Below are positions 11,701 to 21,747 of a DNA stretch of 64,000 nt, piece after piece. Source of the DNA: Uranotaenia lowii. Taxonomy: Eukaryota; Arthropoda; Insecta; Diptera; Culicidae. The translations under genes were made by a program, and so were the position numbers. The DNA is taken from contig NC_073693.1 in assembly GCF_029784155.1 (NCBI RefSeq), positions 116,152,503-116,216,502 on the forward strand, given 5' to 3'. The notes beneath the pieces were generated by a model that saw nothing but the letters and a program-made list of their open reading frames with translations, searched no databases and was not told the DNA's origin. How positions within the stretch are numbered: the first letter of the stretch is position 1; the number at the start of each line of letters is the position of its first letter.

Positions 11701-12100
11701 GTACCGGAAAATAATGATCTATAATGTACGCACTGCAACATGATGTAGGGGAGATAAGGGCAAAATGGCCACCTTAAGGAAAACGCTTATTTAACCATAG
11801 AGAACAGCTATAATATGTAAATGAAAATATTGTTTCGTGTTCAGACACTCAAATAGTCCATTGCCTAATTGAATGAAACTTGAAAAAGTAGATGAAATTG
11901 TTCAAAATTGCATTTTAAATTTTTTTTTTGCCGAAAGCTGAAAACCAGTCCCTGTAGGGGCATAATGAGAACCCCCACTGGGGCAGTATAAGCACCATTT
12001 TTCGGGGCAACATGAGCGTTTTCTGCCAAGGAATCTAGCAGCGAATTCGACTCGATGAAGTCAACTGAATAATAGAGCTACAGCTTGACTTGTTTCATCT
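8726..12100. other. Non-coding A+T-rich stretch
   Basis: No gene is supported. Frames are short and of simple composition. Phrases of the type GGGGATATAAGGGCATAA and GGGGCATAATGAG recur between 11547 and 12010 and probably mark a degenerate interspersed repeat. A pair of similar segments (ATAAATGCTTATTAGTTTTTCAATGG-like) lies at about 9725-9830. Confidence 0.5.
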
Positions 12101-12184
12101 GTCGATTTGGCCTATTGGTAAGGTGTCGGAGAGGTAATCAGTAGAATCGAGTTCGATTCCTGGTCAAGGTGATTTTTTTTTTTT
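12101..12184 (+). repeat. tRNA-like sequence with Pol III boxes (SINE or tRNA pseudogene)
   Basis: An A-box-like TGGCCTATTGG (about 12108) and a B-box-like GTTCGATTCC (12151-12160) are spaced as in a tRNA. They are followed by a run of 12 T at 12173-12184 that could end Pol III transcription. The acceptor-stem ends do not pair well enough to call a working tRNA gene. A tRNA-derived SINE head or pseudogene is likelier. Confidence 0.6.
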
Positions 12185-12542
12185 CATTTATCATTTATGA
12201 TTGATGCATTTTGCACTAAACGGTTGGTTCAGATGTTTATTTTAGATTTGGATTTGAAGTACTTTCTGAATTCTAAAAAGTCAACACAAAACCCTGTTTG
12301 GATGACGGGTGCAGTGGGGCAATATCTCAAAGCCATTTTGCGCACAAAGATGTGTGAAAGGAAAAAAAAACTAAAGATGAATGTTACAAATTACGTCTAC
12401 TTTCCATTTCACTTTTTTTTAATTTTCTACTGTGCCTGAAACCTTTAGCAGTTAATTGATTAAAACGTACGGTTTTCACACTACTTTTAACTTTTTTTTT
12501 TGTTGCCATGTTTTAAATAAAATATCAAAATATGTCCATATA

Positions 12543-13636
12543 CAGTACCGATCATAATTGTAAACAAATTGGAAGACCTGTCACTTCGACTATGAACTTC
12601 AATAACTTTACACTTTGATGATATTTTTTTATAAAATTTTCTGCCTAGGATAGATCAACTATCACACTATTATATCACAAGATTTGAGCTTTCTAAAATT
12701 TGCCTTTTTTTGTTTACCGAAGGAAAATGAATCTCTGTTCGTTCGTTCAATCTTAGTTGATTTTTTATTCAAACAGCTTGAGATACAGTAATTCTTAGAA
12801 AATCGGTCTATTTAGACTTTTACCATTCAAACTGCAATTTCTCAAAAACTATGCTACGCTTTATATTGAAATTTTGAAGAATGATTGTTGAAATACAAAG
12901 TTAGCATGTCTGATTTTTTTTCAAAGTTCTATCGATGGGATCAAAAGCTATGCGAGGTACATTATTTCAGAGATGAATCGAAAATGCGAGTTCTATTGAA
13001 TTTCGGACGAGTAGGGAAATCATATTTTATGTTCAAACACCAGTAAATCTATTACTATCAGAAACTCAAAATAATATCGTGAGATACTGATTTCAGAACA
13101 CAAATGAATCATTTATTCCATTTTTTCTTTCCTTTAGTGCTTCTGTTAGACAGTTTTTGACTGATTTGTGGATGGAAAAAATATTGTTCTCATGGATCGT
13201 CCAAAATTCTGTAGAAATCACATTTTTAGATTCATATCTGAAATATTGTACCTCGAGTAGCTTTTATTCTCATCGATTGAACTTTTCAAAAGCTTCAGAC
13301 ATGCTAACTTTATATTTCAACAATCACTCTGCAAAATTTCACTAAAAAGCGGAGCGTAGTTCCTGAGAAATTGCAGTTTTAAAGGTAAAAGTCCAATAAG
13401 TCCGATTTTCGTAGAATTACTGTATTTCAGGCCACACACATTTTAGAAAGCTCAAGTGTGAAAGTTCTTCTATCTCACGCAGAAATTTTGATCAAAAAAT
13501 ATCATCAGAGTGATAAGTTATGGAAGTTAAAATAAGAATGACCCTAACGGGTTTAACTCCTTTCAAAAAATAAAATAAAATGGAAGTTCAAAGCCGAAGT
13601 GACAGTGCGCGTGCTTCCAGTTATACAACTATGCTG
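12543..13636. mobile_element. Foldback (long inverted-repeat) element, about 1.1 kb
   Basis: The left half (for example CAGTACCGATCATAATTG, and CTGTCACTTCG at about 12578) is repeated in inverted, diverged form in the right half (CGAAGTGACAG at about 13600, ending CTATGCTG at 13636). Further matching pairs run inward, such as TTAGCATGTCTGA at 12900 versus TCAGACATGCTAA at about 13296, so the arms exceed 400 bp with a short unique centre near 13090. No transposase is encoded. The outer ends suggest a Tc1-type non-autonomous element, but a clear TA duplication is seen only on the left. Confidence 0.7.
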
Positions 13637-13912
13637 AAACTGCAGCTTAGGCATTTAGTCATTTTTTTTTGGAGCTCTAAATAACTGATCTACCGCCTTT
13701 TTTCTTAAGCGTGTTTTTTTCGTTTTTTTTAGACTTTAAACTTCAAAATATATTACTGTAGCTCAATATTGTTTAAGAATCATATTTAAGTCACGTTACA
13801 AGCTTTCCAAAACTATAAGATTTGTAGAATTGACGTGACACAAGAGAGTTTTAGCGAAAAAAGTGTATGGCACATGCGTTATTCGGAAACAACATAATTT
13901 AGAATATCAAAA

Positions 13913-14025
13913 TAGTCCGATAATAGGATTTCCGAAAAAAATATTTGAAACAATTTCTTTCTTGCAGTAGTCCGATAATAGGATTTCCGAAAAAAATATT
14001 TGAAACAATTTCTTTCTTGCAGTAG
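13913..14025. repeat. 55-bp direct tandem duplication
   Basis: Two adjacent identical copies of a 55-bp unit starting TAGTCCGATAATAGG, at 13913-13967 and 13968-14022, with three bases of a third. Not coding; a recent replication-slippage product. Confidence 0.9.
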
Positions 14026-14034
14026 AAGAATAGG

Positions 14035-14268
14035 ATTGAGAATATTGGAAGGGAGAGGAGGGCTTCAATACATTTTTTTTTTTGAATAATCCGAGAATTA
14101 ATCTAACAAATGGGAAAAATTGACATGAGAAATTATGTTAGGTATGGTTCTATAACTATTTGAGACAAAACACTTTTCCCAGGGAGTAGGTACAAAGGAA
14201 AGGGGGATAATTTTTTGAAAATTTTGTTAACTTTTGAAAGGTGTATCGAAGCAAACTGGACCAGCTAG
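14035..14268 (+). mobile_element. Helitron 3' terminal fragment
   Basis: Ends in GTGTATCGAAGCAAACTGG then CCAGCTAG followed by T, closely matching the ends at 18250-18283 and 52806-52832. The preceding 200 bp contain phrases shared with the Helitron at 51.2-52.8 kb (CTATTTGAGAC, AATGGGA, GGGAG..AGG). No TC-starting 5' end was found, so the copy is 5' truncated. The left boundary is approximate. Confidence 0.65.
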
Positions 14269-15118
14269 TGAGATATGAAATACAAAATGAAAAACTTTTT
14301 TTGTTTCGATTAAAGTCGTTTTCCATAATTATGGAACTTGTCAATTTCTATCAATGTTTGAGTTAGCGGACCGTCACTGAAAAATTAATCCGGTATCTAC
14401 AACTGTGTTCAATGTTTACTATTGTGCCCGAACTTGCGATAATCGGCTCAGGAGGCAACTAACTTGCCAACTGAGGTGTCATGGAAATGTTTTCACTTAT
14501 TTTCAAGATAAAGTGCATTACAGTTTTAACTTATTGATTCTTATTAGTTTAAATTGTCTTTTCACTTGCCCATAAGCCGTTCCATCAATTTCAATTTCAA
14601 TTTGCATAACCGGCATTGGGCTTCTTCGTGGCCGGGTGAAATTTATCACTGGATCACTAATTGTTTCGAGCATATACCTTCATTATCATGTTTGCCAATC
14701 AGCGTGATAAGTATGTTGAAAATGGTCGATCTTTTTTTTTATGATGTCTCTTCCTTTGGGCTAATATTCACTTCGTCGCCTACGTTTGGTGGATGCCTCA
14801 AACTACCAATTACACGGTAGGTGTGTTGAATACCGTGAACAGGTTCATTTAATTTTTGCTTATATTAGTAGGTTTTTTGCTTCAACCTTTCAACCCTCCC
14901 CTCTTGAAACGACGGAACATATCGGGTGTAGCAATTTATCATCTTCACTGACAGAAATTGCTAGTTAACTATCGTGCCCTGACGCCCCACACATGTGTTG
15001 TTGTAAAACTGCATCGATGCATCCCATAGCCATAAACCGCTGATAAATGTCCTTGCAAGGTTCTCTGGGTCGACCTGTGGCATTTTATGAGCTGCAGGTC
15101 GGCTTGAATTGCACTTAC
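14269..15118. other. Non-coding region, no gene supported
   Basis: No convincing coding frame. It lies downstream of the candidate minus-strand first exon at 15119-15484, so part of it could be that gene's first intron. Moderate base composition with few recognisable repeats. Confidence 0.4.
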
Positions 15119-15484
15119 CATTTTGTCTCTCCGTCAGCAGCTTCCGAATATCCTTTGAAGGATTGAAGGCTGCCAGTTGAAATTTACACCTGATGCTAAT
15201 GAAGATGATGTTGAGCACCTTGAAGGTTTTCGCACTAAATGACTAACTATAAGTCCCCCACACTGTTTTCCGATTATTTTCTTACTTGAATTACTATTCA
15301 GCCGAAAGTGAGGTCATGCTAGTGTTTTCCAACTTTGTTGTCACACTGTCACTCAGAGATGATCCACTAAATCCACCCGGCTCGTAATACCGGATTTTCC
15401 CACCCAACTGATATCCAAACACGAAGGGCACCAAAAGCAGCGCGAATCACCAAAAAGACGACACTCAGGTGAAAATTCAAATCT
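15119..15484 (-). other. Candidate first exon of an unidentified host gene
   Basis: On the minus strand a 5'-UTR-like stretch ends with an ATG at 15121-15119 that is immediately followed by a strong splice donor GTAAGTGC (from 15118). A TATA box lies upstream at 15523-15517 and an initiator-like TCAGAT has its A at 15484. Having only the start codon, or a few codons, in exon 1 matches the two host genes at 42992 and 48388, and is common in insect secreted or cuticle-protein genes. No second exon was found at lower coordinates, so the product is unknown. Transcript data would decide. Confidence 0.4.
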
Positions 15485-15516
15485 GAACTAAAAGATGCTC
15501 CGAGGGGTTACGGACG

Positions 15517-15523
15517 TTTTATA
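15517..15523 (-). promoter_or_regulatory. TATA box of candidate minus-strand promoter
   Basis: TATAAAA on the minus strand inside a locally G+C-richer block (about 15400-15960), 39 bases upstream of a TCAGAT initiator-like site. The spacing is slightly longer than the usual 30, which lowers certainty. Confidence 0.4.
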
Positions 15524-16205
15524 CGAAGTGCCATTCGGCTCACGCGATCATCTTCGCTCGCCGAAAGGACCGGACTTTGGCCGGAGTTGGATGGAAGCAT
15601 AAACAATAAAATAAACAGCAGAAAGGTGCGTTACTCTCCGGCTGACGGTTCTGAAAAGTCTCCTACGGCAGTCGTCTTCTTCCATGTGGTCTGTTTGTTG
15701 TGAGTGTCGAGGGAGATTTTTGCGCTCCCCTCGAAGTTACCTTTACGGAAACCGGCTGACTAATTTCTCGCACAAGATAGATAGAACGGGTAGAACTCGC
15801 GCGCGCGATTTCGCCGACAGTTTCTCTTGTCCAAACATGATTAATTTCAGCTAGGTTCGATTTCCATGCAAATCGGTTGGTCGACGGGACAGGTTCGTCG
15901 TTCTAGGTTTCGTTCAAGTCCATCAACCGGACAGCTAGCGTAACGTTTTCCGAAACGAAAATGATTCTATCTCCCCGGTTGTTGAAACTTTTTGAAAAAA
16001 AAAAACCCGGAAAGTTTCACAGAGCGAGAGATTGGTAGATTGGACTGTGAAAATTATTCCATATGATAACACCCGGGCATGAATTTTATTGAGTCTTTGC
16101 ATAATTTTAGGTTTATAATTCTTGACTTCAGATTTTTTTTTTGAGACTGCTTGAAAAAAACTGATTTGATGATCATCAATATGGCAACCAATCAGTCGTA
16201 ATTAA
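15524..16205. other. G+C-richer non-coding block, possible promoter-proximal region
   Basis: About 15530-15960 is clearly less A+T-rich than its surroundings and lacks recognisable transposon sequence, as expected for a promoter-proximal region of the candidate exon at 15119-15484. No open frame of note. Confidence 0.35.
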
Positions 16206-18283
16206 TCTATATATATAAAAATGAATGTTTGTCTGTCTGTCTGTTCCCTATAGACTCGAAAACTACTGAACCGATCATCGTCAAAATTGGCATCTGAGGG
16301 TTTTTGAGGCCGGGGATGGTTTCTGTAATAGTCAAAACTCCATCCGACTTACGGGAGGGGGGGCTTTCATACAAAATTTGTAGTTTTTCGAAGCAAATTA
16401 AAGTCATGACATCCATTTTCTCGAGATTTTTTCTTCCTTTGGGCGGTTTGTTTTTCGTCTCTATGGTCGAGGCGTCGCAAGCCAACGTCGCCAAAGGGTA
16501 GTAACCATCGCATAGCATACTGATCAGTGGGAATATTTTGGCGCGTATTTCTCAACCAAGAAGATTTTCAATGCAAGGGGTGGCGATATGGAGCCTTGAT
16601 GTGATTTTTTTTCTACTTGATTCCTAGCTCATTTATAGAGCACATGGTTATGGATGACTCCTAGATGAGACCCAGATTGACATTCTGAAATTGAAAAGTC
16701 ATGGCATCCATTTTTCTTTTATTTGAGGGGTTTGTTTTTCGTCTCTATGGTCAGGCAAACGTCGTCGTCGCAAGTGGATAGTAACCGAAGCATACTGTTC
16801 ATTCATTGATCGCTGGAAAAATTTAACAATCAGGCGCCTGTTTCTTAACCAAGTACCTATTTTTCTTATGCACGTGGGAGCGATATGCAACCTAGATGTG
16901 TTTTTTTCTTGCCTAATTGCACGTGGTAATAAATGACGCCTAGATGTGACACGGATTGGTATGTTATCAATCGAATCGAAACCAATTGAAAGATTTGAAA
17001 AAATACTTCCGTATTTAGTTCATGTTAATGTAGGTAGAATTCGTCTTTTCATTCAAGGAACATTAGAACATGTTCAAACGTTCAACTTTTTCTGTAAAAA
17101 AATTAAAAATTATGTTTTCTTCTAGAAGTTGTTTCAACTGAAACGAATTTAGAAATGAAAATGAGAGCTTTTTATTTTAAATAATTCTGAAAAAACCATC
17201 ATACTTTTTGCTTACATACCAATTCAAGTACGTACTTAACATGAAATGTGTTTTTGTGTTACATGGCTGCATAAAAGAGACTTTTGATCCGCTTCGTTTT
17301 TGAAAAGCGAGACTTTAGATCTGATATTAAACTGGACGCAAAATTTTTATGTGAAATTTTTAGTATACCCTTAAAGTGTTTAAAACAATATTCCCTCCTG
17401 TCAACTTACACGGTGGGGCAAGGGCAAACGTCGAACTGATATTTTTTTTAAATATTTATATTTTTGCCGTAGTAAATTTATTTAAAAAAAAAGAAATATG
17501 CACTGTGTTTAATACATAACTAATTTAAAATATTTTTTTCATTACCATGATAAGTGCTGTTTGGGAAAAAATCAAGCAATAATGTCTCATGTCCACGAGT
17601 TTGGAATATGGTGAAACATTTTTTTAAAACAATTTTGGCGCAAGAGGATAGATATTCAAACTGCTTCGTAGGCGAGGATAGTGAAAAATGCTGTTTGAAA
17701 ATGGCTATTAAAAATGTTTTTCATCGGTTTTTGCTAATTTCTTTAGCTTATTTTTTCAACTCCAAAAAATACCCCATCTAAAGCTTATCAGGAGGAATCT
17801 ACTCAAAAAACTGTCTCGATTCACGCTGTTCATCTCCATAAAGTACAATCTGCAATAAATTCCAATATGCGAATCTATTTCTTTCAATTAGTAATTTTAT
17901 GTAAACTCGAGCCGGTTAAATTTGCCTACCTTCTTCAAACAGTGGGGGACAAAATTGGAAAAGATGGGGGAGCTCCCATGTAAATTTAAGATAACGAACT
18001 TTTCAAAGAAGGGACCATATTTAAAAAGAGTTTTTTTTTGTGTACAGAGTACAAATTTGAGATCTTGAAAAACAAGTTTAGAGATCAAGTTTCAGTAAAT
18101 AATATATACCATCTTTGAATTGCAATTCAGAACTGCAGCTGAAGCTCTCATTTTAAAGTTGTTGGTTCTGAAGTATGATGAGGTTTGATTTAAAAAAATG
18201 CTCTCTAAAATCTAAATTTGAATAAATTTTTACAAATTACATTTATTTTCGGAAGGTGTAGCAAAGCACAACGGGTCAGCTAG
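16206..18283 (+). mobile_element. Non-autonomous Helitron, full length (2078 bp)
   Basis: Starts TCTATATATATAAAAATG and ends GCACAACGGGTCAGCTAG, the classic insect Helitron 5'-TC and CTAG-3' termini, inserted exactly between A (16205) and T (18284). After the 5' end comes the common TGTTTGTCTGTCTGTCTG and AACTACTGAACCGATC leader. Internally two diverged direct repeats (about 16400-16680 and 16700-16970) share GACATCCATTTT, GGTTTGTTTTTCGTCTC and CATAGCATACTG-like phrases. No Rep/helicase coding sequence is present, so mobility would depend on an autonomous partner. Confidence 0.88.
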
Positions 18284-18586
18284 TACTAAAAAAAAAGAAA
18301 AATGCTAGCTTAAGACTCTTCCGCTCAAAATAGCTACGGATCTGTCAGTATTTTTGGACATCCGCTAAAAACAAAAAATAAAACCTTTATGAGTTCTAGA
18401 GTATCAATTTGACACTTTTGGCTGAAAATTGATAAATCTCTTTCCAGACATTATTCTACTTTAATCATTTTTATTGTCAAAGTTTTTAAAAAATAAGGCT
18501 GAATGCTTATGTTACTTAATGTCAAGTGAGAAGAAGTTAGGAGCTTCATATATTTTGCACTTTAATTTATTGATATTTATTGATTA
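18284..18586. other. Non-coding spacer between Helitron and nested region
   Basis: A+T-rich, with no gene or clear repeat seen. The small RTE remnant begins at about 18587. Confidence 0.4.
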
Positions 18587-18595
18587 CTTCTCGAC

Positions 18596-21420
18596 AAGGT
18601 TGCGAAATCTCATGAGATTGAGATTTTTTTGAGTGAGATTTTCCCTTTTTGAATCTCAGTGTGATGCTTGGTAATCTCATCGTGAGTATCACAAACGGTT
18701 TTTGTCTTGAATGTCAACGCTTTCTCAGACTGAGAATCACGAGCAGAAAAACTACTTTTTGGAAGGCAGAGATGCCATGGAATTATATTTATGCAAGCTC
18801 TTGAACAATGAAACAAGTTTTATAGTTCAGAAAAAGCTGAACATACCACGACTTTTTAAAAACTGTCAGTTATACTTGATGAATGTTAAAGGCCAGTTAA
18901 ACTTTTTTAAACATTTTTACAGAGAACATACTATTAAAAGCTCAGTACAATCAGGTTGATGATAATAATTTGTTTTTTTTTTTATTTATGTCTTAAGCAA
19001 AGTTGCGAAATCTCGTTTAGTTTATATTTTATCGAGTGAGGTTCTTCCTTTTTGAATCTCAGTGTAAAACGTAAACGATGATTGTGAATGAAAGTTTTGA
19101 TTTTAAAACATCTTTCTGAAGAATGTATTATCATGACTTGTAAGAATCTGATTATAATATTTATGTCTTAGTTTAATGAAAGTTTTACAGAATGAGCAAA
19201 AAGTTTTTATGACCAAATATGTTGATGAGTCTCGCTCGTATTCAGAGGAATTAAGACATGCAAGTTATGAAATTGTATTTCCTACAGTAATGTACTTTTA
19301 AATCTCTTAAAAACGTTGATGCAAAGTTATGCAATCATGGAAAAGAACCGCAAACATTGAAATGCCCAAGCTCAAAATTCTTCAAAAAAAACCCCAATGG
19401 CTTAATGTGCTTGCAGGAAAAAAATATCTCAAATCTTCTGGACATTACAAGAAACTATAAAAAAATATAGCAAAATCTGAATAGCTTAATATTTGATTAT
19501 TATAAATATTAACACTGCAAAGACAACTAAGCTGGGAAACACTAAAATTCAGAATTAAAATTATAAGGATCCACCGGGCTTAATTTTACAAATTTAGTAT
19601 CTTTGAATTACCGAAAGTTTTTTTTGTCAATTTTGCAGCAAAAAGTTTTATGATTTTATTTATAGCATTCGAGCTATGCTTTGCTTTTACTTGTAGCGGC
19701 AACCTTAAAAACGAAGTTTAAATTAATAGGTAGCTATGTAGAGTTTTAATATAAATGAAGAAAATAGTTTCTTATTCTTCCAAACAAATTAAATTTTAAA
19801 ATATAAAAATTAAAAAAAGATTTTAATGAAAGCGGCGGTTTGTAGCTTCTAGCCTAACGGTTATTTTTTTTTATTTCAATTTAAAAAAGACATTTTATTG
19901 ATTTTATATGCATTTTAAAGATTTTCTTTTTCAAGAGAAAGAAAGCCGGTTTTATTTGCACCGGCTCACAGATCTTTTTCAAATATTATCTCGACTCGCA
20001 TGATGTTTGAAATTCCCAGTGGGAAATTTCTGAAGTAGAAAACATGATTGTTGCACCAAAAAGTAGGATATGATTCATCCTACTAATCTCATGTCTATCT
20101 GGCCTATCTAATGTCCGATAAATTCACTTATTCTATTAAGAGCGTTTCCAGAAGATTTATAAATAGAAATATATATATATATAAATAGAAAAAAGAATAT
20201 AACAGAAATAATAATGTGCCATTGAATATTAAGATTGATCAAATATTATTGTACTACCATTTGGAGTAATTGTGAAATCGCTTCTCTTGTTAAGCGGTCT
20301 TACTTCCAATTTTTTGATTACTATCTTATGAGCTTTTAGACACATGCATCAGAAATAAATTGTTCTTTAATTATCATAGCTGGATTTTTTTAACGATTTT
20401 TGAGTACGTTTAAAAATACCCTTTAAAAGAAATTCGTGAAACCCTTGGAAAAAACCTTGTTCAATTTTATTAAAATGGCTAGTTTAGACTGTTAATTGAT
20501 CATTCATGACCTAGTACATCATTTTGAAGTGGTTTTTGTGAAATCGGGAATGTCAAGATTGGTTTCGAAAGTTGGTTTTCTCTACGGTTGTTCCGGATCT
20601 TTTACAGTCTCTAAGTGACTATTATTGTCAAAAATTCGGCAGAAAATTGCACTACCAATAAGAAGTTTGGAACAGAGAAGGGATGTCAAGGACCAAGGAC
20701 GTTTAAAAAAAGATCGTTTGAAAAGAGATTTAAATAAAAGTTGAAACTAAGCATATTGCACTGATTTCAAATAACCAGAAAATCGATTAGAAATGTTGCT
20801 TTTAATCCCATATTAGGTTGTTGCTTTTAATTTGAAAACCAACAAAACGTCAATGGCTGAATTTTATATTTTTTATTTAAGTCGTCTTGACTATGAAATT
20901 ATGTTATAAATTGTTTAGTACCAAAGCGCCGTATTTGCAAATAATATTATAAAATTAACTTGCTGTTCTCAACATTTATAAGTAGTGTGTTGTGTACATA
21001 GAAACTTTTTGAAACATAGGTACCACGAGCTTTAACACTTTCGTTATTAAAAAGTTTCAATAAACTCCAATCATTAAAGCGCTCTTATTTTTTTTATATC
21101 CAAGCGTTTTGAGTCGTTCAACTTGGCGTTTCACTAATGTGAAAAGCTAATCGAAATATATGATACATTCAAATATTCCATAAATTCGTTACAAATTTAA
21201 CTGTCGTCAAAAAATAGTAGGGGAAAAAGTGGGGAATATAGCTGAAGATTTCTCTAATGGGATTCTGGATTTCTGATTTTTTTTCTAGATGTGATGCTCA
21301 GTGAATTTCGTTTGACATCGAAAGCTTTGAGCATCACAACGAAATTCATTGTGCTGCTTAATTGATACTCATCACGGTGAGTATCAATTTCAAATGATTA
21401 TCTGAAATCTTGCAACTCTG
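18596..21420. mobile_element. Unclassified 2825-bp element with 9-bp target duplications
   Basis: Flanked by the same 9 bases, CTTCTCGAC, at 18587-18595 and 21421-21429. The ends are imperfect inverted repeats (AAGGTTGCGAAATCTC on the left; CAGAGTTGCAAGATTTC when the right end is read inverted). Subterminal motifs about TGTGATGCT and GAGTATCA occur near both ends, and the left end is echoed inside at about 19003. No transposase frame survives. Nine-base duplications are typical of Mutator-like elements, so a non-autonomous MULE is the working guess. The surrounding nine bases also match the RTE copy at about 36685-36693, which supports insertion into an RTE fragment. Confidence 0.6.
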
Positions 21421-21433
21421 CTTCTCGACCACA

Positions 21434-21472
21434 CACAGTGCGGTGATCTCATACAAGCCGTGGACAAAAGTA
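21434..21472 (+). repeat. Transib left terminus: RSS-like heptamer, 23-bp spacer, nonamer
   Basis: CACAGTG (21434-21440), spacer of 23 bases (21441-21463), then ACAAAAGTA (21464-21472). The heptamer equals the consensus V(D)J recombination signal heptamer, and the nonamer resembles ACAAAAACC. This end lies at the 3' side of the transposase gene. Confidence 0.85.
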
Positions 21473-21747
21473 ATAAAAAGTTTGTTTTTGGCAACTTTTT
21501 GTGTTTTTATGGTGAATAATGATAAGAAAATGTTAGAAATCTTGTTTTTGGTGATTGGATCCTTTTCTGTTAGTTGTTTTACCATGGTTGCACGGAAGTA
21601 CCGAAGTTTTGATTTACGAGAATATCATTTTAAACCATTTTAATATAGAAATGTGATATGTCAGAAAAATATGCTTATAATCAAATGTTCAATGTTGTTT
21701 AATTCATTATTTAAAAGTAAGAAGAAAAAGGAAACAAAAAAATCAAT

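Noticed and set aside
12101..12171. Functional tRNA gene
   Set aside because: Box motifs are present, but the acceptor and anticodon arms do not form a convincing cloverleaf.
14961..15218. 85-codon minus-strand frame overlapping the candidate exon
   Set aside because: Needs a non-ATG start and runs through the strong donor at 15118; more likely chance.
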